Assembly: GCA_031553835.1 (NCBI GenBank)
Contig: JAVBKX010000006.1
Location: 74,239-138,238 of the forward strand
From: JAVBKX01 sp031553835
GTDB taxonomy: Bacteria > Bacteroidota > Bacteroidia > Bacteroidales > Azobacteroidaceae
Reading direction: 5' to 3'
DNA length: 64,000 nt
Positions 59,832-64,000 of this stretch are shown one piece after another. A model generated the notes under the pieces. The model had not been told where the DNA came from. It ran no database searches and worked only from the letters and a program-made list of their open reading frames with translations. The translations under genes were made by a program, and so were the position numbers. Each line of letters begins with the position of its first letter. Position 1 is the first letter of the stretch.

Positions 59832-60713
59832 TTATTCTATAGCTTTGGATTGTTGAATTTTGGAGTTAGGAGGCACGCTGTGAGTAAGCCAAATATTACC
59901 GCCGACTATCGTTCCCTTTCCAATGGTGATCCGTCCTAAAATAGAAGAATTGGAATATATCGTAACATCGTCTTCCAGAATAGGATGTCGGGGAATATCA
60001 ATCGGATGGCCTTCTTTATCAAATGTGAAATTTTTAGCTCCTAAAGTAACTCCCTGATACAGACGAACATGTTTTCCTATGATGGAAGTTTGTCCGATGA
60101 CGATCCCTGTACCATGATCGATACTGAAATATTCTCCGATTTGAGCGCCGGGATGAATATCAATTCCTGTTTCCGAATGAGCTATTTCTGTAATAATACG
60201 GGGAATAAGAGGTACTTCCAGAACAAACAATTCGTGTGCTACCCGATAGTTCAGTAACGCTCGCATGGCCGGATAACAAAAAATAACCTCTGCGAATTTT
60301 TTTGCAGCCGGATCTCCGTCATGAATAGCTTTCACGTCGGTTGACAGCAGGTATTTGATATGTGGAAGTTGGTTGATAAATTGCTCTGTTACTTTGGCTG
60401 CATAAGTATGGCAATGATCCGGAGTTTCTTTCGATTCGAATGCCGCAGCCCTGTATATTTGTTCGAGAAGCAAATTATACAACTGTTCCAAATTGACTCC
60501 GGTATGGTATTCTAAGGAGTTCAAACTGACCAAAGGACTTCCGAAATATCCCGGAAATACAATGGATCGGATAATATCCAAAATCGATTTTAGCGCATTA
60601 GTTTCCGGTAATTGCTTGTCATATAAAGGGATATAAGGATAATTAGTTGAGTGATTACCTGCGAGCAACTCAACATTTTTCCGTATGGTTTGATATATTT
60701 CTTGTTTATACAT
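59832..60713 (-). CDS. cysE: Serine O-acetyltransferase
   Basis: 293 residues. It acetylates serine with acetyl-CoA, the first step of cysteine synthesis. The N-terminal ~165 residues are the helical SATase domain (YLLSTDVKAIHDGDPAAKKF, YPAMRALLNYRVAHELF). A left-handed beta-helix with hexapeptide repeats follows (GIDIHPGAQIGEYFSIDHGT, GIVIGQTSIIGKHVRLYQGV, VTIYSNSSILGRITIGKGT), carrying the catalytic His/Asp of the DHG motif. It is the long EpsC-like form common in Bacteroidota. No cysK is close by. Confidence 0.93.
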   Translation of the reverse strand: MYKQEIYQTIRKNVELLAGNHSTNYPYIPLYDKQLPETNALKSILDIIRSIVFPGYFGSPLVSLNSLEYHTGVNLEQLYNLLLEQIYRAAAFESKETPDHCHTYAAKVTEQFINQLPHIKYLLSTDVKAIHDGDPAAKKFAEVIFCYPAMRALLNYRVAHELFVLEVPLIPRIITEIAHSETGIDIHPGAQIGEYFSIDHGTGIVIGQTSIIGKHVRLYQGVTLGAKNFTFDKEGHPIDIPRHPILEDDVTIYSNSSILGRITIGKGTIVGGNIWLTHSVPPNSKIQQSKAIE

Positions 60714-60752
60714 TATCGCAAAGAAAAGCCTGACAAAGATACTGATTTTTAC

Positions 60753-60788
60753 TAAAAAAACCTCGTCTCTACAAAAGAAACGAGGTTT
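60753..60788 (-). terminator. Rho-independent terminator of ppdK
   Basis: On the minus strand AAACCTCGT (60788-60780) and ACGAGGTTT (60766-60758) form a 9-bp stem, followed by four further T (60757-60754). It lies 26 bp after the ppdK stop and just upstream of cysE. Confidence 0.85.
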
Positions 60789-60813
60789 GATGTACTATAA
60801 TTGAAAATCAATT

Positions 60814-63534
60814 CTAATTTTCCAAAGCAGCCTGCGCCGCAGCTAACCGTGCAATAGGCACACGGAAAGGAGAACAACTGACATAATTCAAACCGACTTT
60901 ATGGCAGAATTTCACAGAAGATGGTTCGCCACCATGTTCTCCGCAAATACCGCATTTCAAATCGGGACGAATAGCGCGCCCTTTTTCTGTCGCCATTCTG
61001 ACTAATTGTCCGACACCTTTTTGATCCAGCACTTGGAATGGATCATTCTTCAAAATTTTCTTTTCCAAATAAATTGGTAAGAAGGAAGCAATGTCATCAC
61101 GAGAATAACCGAAAGTCATCTGAGTCAAGTCGTTAGTTCCGAAAGAGAAAAATTCGGCAGCAGAAGCAATACGATCGGCAGTCAAGGCCGCGCGTGGAAT
61201 TTCAATCATGGTTCCCACTTTGAAATCAATGCTGTCTCCTTGTTCTTTGAATAATTGAGCAGCTGTACTTCTGATGATTTTTTCTTGTTCTGAAAATTCA
61301 TACAAAATACCGGTCAGCGGCACCATAATTTCAGGTATAGCAGTAATTCCTTTTTTCTTCAAAGATAACGCTGCTCCCAAGATAGCACGGGTTTGCATTT
61401 CGGTAATTTCAGGATAAGTATTACCCAAACGAGCTCCACGGTGTCCCAACATAGGATTTTGTTCGTGCAGAGCATCCACACGTTGTTTGATTACTTTAAC
61501 GGGAACGCCCATTGCATCAGCCATTTCCTGTTGTCCTTTTTCATCATGAGGCACAAATTCATGCAAAGGAGGATCGAGCAGACGTACCGTAACGGGCAAT
61601 CCGGCCATAGCTTCGAAAATACCTTCAAAATCTTTTTGTTGATAAGGCAGGATTTTTTCCAATGCTTTACGACGTCCTTCAACACTTTCTGCCAAAATCA
61701 TCTCACGCATGGCTTTGATTTTATCTCCTTCGAAGAACATGTGTTCGGTACGGCAAAGTCCAATACCTATAGCGCCGAATTTACGTGCTACAAGAGCGTC
61801 TTTAGGGGTATCGGCGTTCGTGCGTACAGCCATTTTAGTGTATTTGTCGGACAGTTTCATGATTTCGCCGAAGTCAGCATCCAATTCAGCTTCCTGAGTA
61901 GCCACTTTTCCTTCGTAAATATCTCCGGTAGATCCGTTTAATGAAATATAATCGCCTTCTTTGAATGTTTTACCATCGACTTCCATAGTTTTGCTTGCAT
62001 AATCGATTTTCAAAGCGCCAGCTCCGGAAACGCAACATTTACCCATACCGCGCGCTACTACAGCAGCGTGAGAAGTCATCCCTCCGCGAGCGGTAAGAAT
62101 CCCTTGTGCAGCAGCCATACCGGCTAAATCTTCAGGAGAAGTTTCGATACGTACCATGATTACTTTTTCACCTTTGGCCGCCCATTCGGAAGCATCGTCT
62201 GCGTTGAACACGATACGTCCGGTAGCAGCGCCCGGAGAAGCAGCTAATCCTTTGGCAATAACTTTAGCTTGTTTCAATGCATCTTTATCGAAAATCGGGT
62301 GCAATAATTCATCCAATTTATTAGGATCAACACGTAACAACGCCGTTTTTTCGTCAATCATTCCCTGACGAAGCATATCCATGGCAATTTTCACCATAGC
62401 AGCGCCTGTACGTTTTCCGCTACGTGTTTGCAAGAACCACAATTTACCTTCCTGAACGGTAAATTCCATGTCTTGCATATCTTTATAGTGATTTTCCAGT
62501 TTGGTTTGCAATGCATCTAATTCTTTGTAGATTTCGGGCATTGATTCTTCCATGGAAGGATATTTATTTTTGCGGTCAGCTTCAGAAACGCCGGCCAGTT
62601 CAGCCCAACGTTGAGAACCAAGTTTGGTGATTTGTTGTGGAGTACGAATTCCGGCAACCACATCTTCACCTTGAGCATTGATCAAATATTCTCCTACGAA
62701 TTGGTCTTCTCCTGTAGCAGCATCGCGAGAGAAACAAACTCCTGTGGCAGAAGTATTTCCCATGTTTCCGAATACCATTGCCTGAACGTTTACAGCCGTT
62801 CCCCATTCAGCGGGAATTCCTTCCATTTTGCGGTAAAGAATAGCGCGATCATTCATCCAGGAATCAAATACAGAGCAAATAGCTCCCCAAAGTTGTTCAT
62901 AAGCCGAATCCGGGAAATTTTTGCCGGTTTGTTTCAATACGGCAGCCTTAAATTTGGCAACTAATTCTTTCAAATCTTCGACAGAAAGTTCTGTATCTAA
63001 GGTAACACCTTTGGCTTCTTTTACATGTTCGATGATTTCTTCGAATGGGTCGATATCATTTTTGTTAGCCGGTTTCATACCCAACACAACGTCTCCATAC
63101 ATTTGGACAAAACGACGGTAAGAATCCCAGGCAAAACGGCCATTACCGGTCTTGCGGACTAATCCTTCCACTACAGCATCATTTAAGCCCAGGTTGAGGA
63201 TAGTATCCATCATACCCGGCATAGAAGCACGCGCACCTGAACGTACAGATACCAACAACGGATTTTCGATATCTCCGAATTTAGAATTCATCAATTTTTC
63301 TACCCCGATAATGGCTTTTTCCACTTCGGGTTTCAAAAGCGCAACAACCTGGTCTTTGCCTAAAGAATAATATTCCGAACAAACGTCGGTGGTGATGGTA
63401 AATCCCGGAGGAACAGGAACGCCAATCAGGTTCATTTCAGCCAAATTGGCACCTTTACCCCCCAAGAGGTTTTTCATGTCTGCTTTTCCTTCGGCCAGAC
63501 CATTACCGAAGGTATAAACTCTTTTTTTGTCCAT
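60814..63534 (-). CDS. ppdK: Pyruvate, phosphate dikinase
   Basis: 906 residues, full length. It interconverts pyruvate + ATP + phosphate and phosphoenolpyruvate + AMP + pyrophosphate. Domains: N-terminal ATP-grasp (GGKGANLAEMNLIGVPVPPG), central swivelling domain with the phospho-His in GGMTSHAAVVARGMGKCCVS, and C-terminal TIM barrel with ITEMQTRAILGAAL and CGICGEHGGEPSSVKF. In anaerobic Bacteroidales it supports PEP-pyruvate interconversion with pyrophosphate economy. TATGTTTG on the minus strand (63593-63586) is a possible -7 box. It is monocistronic with its own terminator. Confidence 0.97.
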   Translation of the reverse strand: MDKKRVYTFGNGLAEGKADMKNLLGGKGANLAEMNLIGVPVPPGFTITTDVCSEYYSLGKDQVVALLKPEVEKAIIGVEKLMNSKFGDIENPLLVSVRSGARASMPGMMDTILNLGLNDAVVEGLVRKTGNGRFAWDSYRRFVQMYGDVVLGMKPANKNDIDPFEEIIEHVKEAKGVTLDTELSVEDLKELVAKFKAAVLKQTGKNFPDSAYEQLWGAICSVFDSWMNDRAILYRKMEGIPAEWGTAVNVQAMVFGNMGNTSATGVCFSRDAATGEDQFVGEYLINAQGEDVVAGIRTPQQITKLGSQRWAELAGVSEADRKNKYPSMEESMPEIYKELDALQTKLENHYKDMQDMEFTVQEGKLWFLQTRSGKRTGAAMVKIAMDMLRQGMIDEKTALLRVDPNKLDELLHPIFDKDALKQAKVIAKGLAASPGAATGRIVFNADDASEWAAKGEKVIMVRIETSPEDLAGMAAAQGILTARGGMTSHAAVVARGMGKCCVSGAGALKIDYASKTMEVDGKTFKEGDYISLNGSTGDIYEGKVATQEAELDADFGEIMKLSDKYTKMAVRTNADTPKDALVARKFGAIGIGLCRTEHMFFEGDKIKAMREMILAESVEGRRKALEKILPYQQKDFEGIFEAMAGLPVTVRLLDPPLHEFVPHDEKGQQEMADAMGVPVKVIKQRVDALHEQNPMLGHRGARLGNTYPEITEMQTRAILGAALSLKKKGITAIPEIMVPLTGILYEFSEQEKIIRSTAAQLFKEQGDSIDFKVGTMIEIPRAALTADRIASAAEFFSFGTNDLTQMTFGYSRDDIASFLPIYLEKKILKNDPFQVLDQKGVGQLVRMATEKGRAIRPDLKCGICGEHGGEPSSVKFCHKVGLNYVSCSPFRVPIARLAAAQAALEN

Positions 63535-63763
63535 TGTTGAAAATTTGTAATTTATGTTTATTAAGAATATTCAGAAAAAGTTTTGCAAACATACATATTT
63601 TTTTCGATTTTATAAATGGGTTGGGGCAAAAAAGGACGAATAGACATTCGATTATTGTGCTATTTATTGTATTTTTGCCGTACTATAAAGATAAAAATAA
63701 CATTTATTGAGGTGAAAGTTATCCATGTATTTAATAAACGATGACTATTTTTAACTGACCGAT

Positions 63764-64000
63764 TTGAATATCAAAGAACTAACAATAGGCTCAATCACCC
63801 TGCCTTCTAATGTATTGATGGCTCCTTTGGCCGGCTACACCTGTTATCCGTTCAGGATGATGTGTACCGGACTCGGCGCCGGACTTTGTTTTATGGAGAT
63901 GGTCAGTTCCAACTCTTTAAGCTATAAAGATAAGGCTACTCAAAAAATCATTTTTACAACTCCCGAAGAAAAGATAAAGGCTATCCAATTATTTGGAAGC
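63764..64000 (+). CDS. dusB: tRNA-dihydrouridine synthase, DusB-like (partial)
   Basis: 79 residues before the window ends. The start of the flavin-binding TIM barrel is clear: LPSNVLMAPLAGYTCYPFRM, FMEMVSSNSLSYKDKAT and IQLFGS, which match the DusB group. It reduces uridine in the D loop of tRNA with FMN and NADPH. No ATG precedes the family sequence in frame (stop TAA at 63752), so TTG 63764 is taken as the start. TATTTTTG at 63670-63677 is a plausible -7 box about 87 bp upstream. Confidence 0.85.
   Translation, partial: MNIKELTIGSITLPSNVLMAPLAGYTCYPFRMMCTGLGAGLCFMEMVSSNSLSYKDKATQKIIFTTPEEKIKAIQLFGS

Noticed and set aside
61393..61941. 182-codon open frame opposite ppdK
   Set aside because: It lies wholly inside the conserved ppdK coding sequence on the other strand and has no recognisable family; it is a shadow frame.

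Overview
The window is a 64 kb piece of a Bacteroidota chromosome, most likely order Bacteroidales. The evidence is the gene content (two DUF5686 outer-membrane proteins, a secreted protein with a type IX secretion sorting tail, a GH95 alpha-L-fucosidase, a TlpA/DUF4369 lipoprotein, DUF3098, a GT3-type glycogen synthase beside a short alpha-glucan phosphorylase) and promoters with the Bacteroidota -7 motif TAnnTTTG. Base composition is AT-rich and even throughout. I see no prophage, rRNA operon or CRISPR array. Both ends cut genes: an unidentified C-terminus at the left and dusB at the right.

Layout. 0-5 kb, minus strand: hslR-like, pth, rplY, tRNA-Pro, an AmpG-like permease, a nitrilase-family amidase, an acyltransferase and a small conserved protein. 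5.5-17 kb, plus strand: glycogen synthase and phosphorylase, DUF5686 protein 1, pheT, an unknown membrane protein and a YebC regulator, ending in a 176-bp terminal-inverted-repeat element. 17-22 kb: DUF362 ferredoxin, a LiaF-like/LytTR pair, an MFS permease and a metallo-hydrolase. 22.3-30 kb: a branched-chain amino acid operon (ilvD, ilvB, ilvN, acyl-ACP thioesterase, ilvC) headed by a leader-peptide attenuator and interrupted by a GxxExxY (PD-(D/E)xK-like) gene and a dinD gene. 30-37 kb: Tat-exported oxidoreductase, T9SS beta-helix protein, GH95 enzyme. 36.7-43 kb: mltG, a membrane protein, clpB with a sigma-54-like promoter, TlpA lipoprotein. 43-49 kb, minus strand: folK, queA, truB, uppP, DUF3098, ftsX, miaB. 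49-57 kb, plus strand: ettA, DUF5686 protein 2, a DUF4143 ATPase with palindromic operators, a small beta-barrel, murB and a PhnP-like hydrolase. 57-63.5 kb, minus strand: rlmD, manA, cysE, ppdK.

The most striking theme is a set of dispersed palindromic repeats of several sequence families (ACACGGA/ACAAAG, GGAGAATGG, CCTCTC, GGCAACAGGCGAAAGG). They sit between genes and often run into coding sequence. They supply the signal-peptide core of the T9SS protein, the N-terminus of DUF5686 protein 2, the C-termini of FolK and of an MFS permease, the stop codon of miaB and an N-terminal extension of IlvB. In one place a pair of imperfect 37-bp arms in opposite orientation brackets the GxxExxY nuclease-like gene inside the ilv operon. 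This suggests, as inference, that such a nuclease-like gene and the repeats form a REP/RAYT-like mobile system. The second clear highlight is the ilv attenuator, in which promoter, Ile/Leu/Val-rich leader peptide, antiterminator and terminator are all visible.
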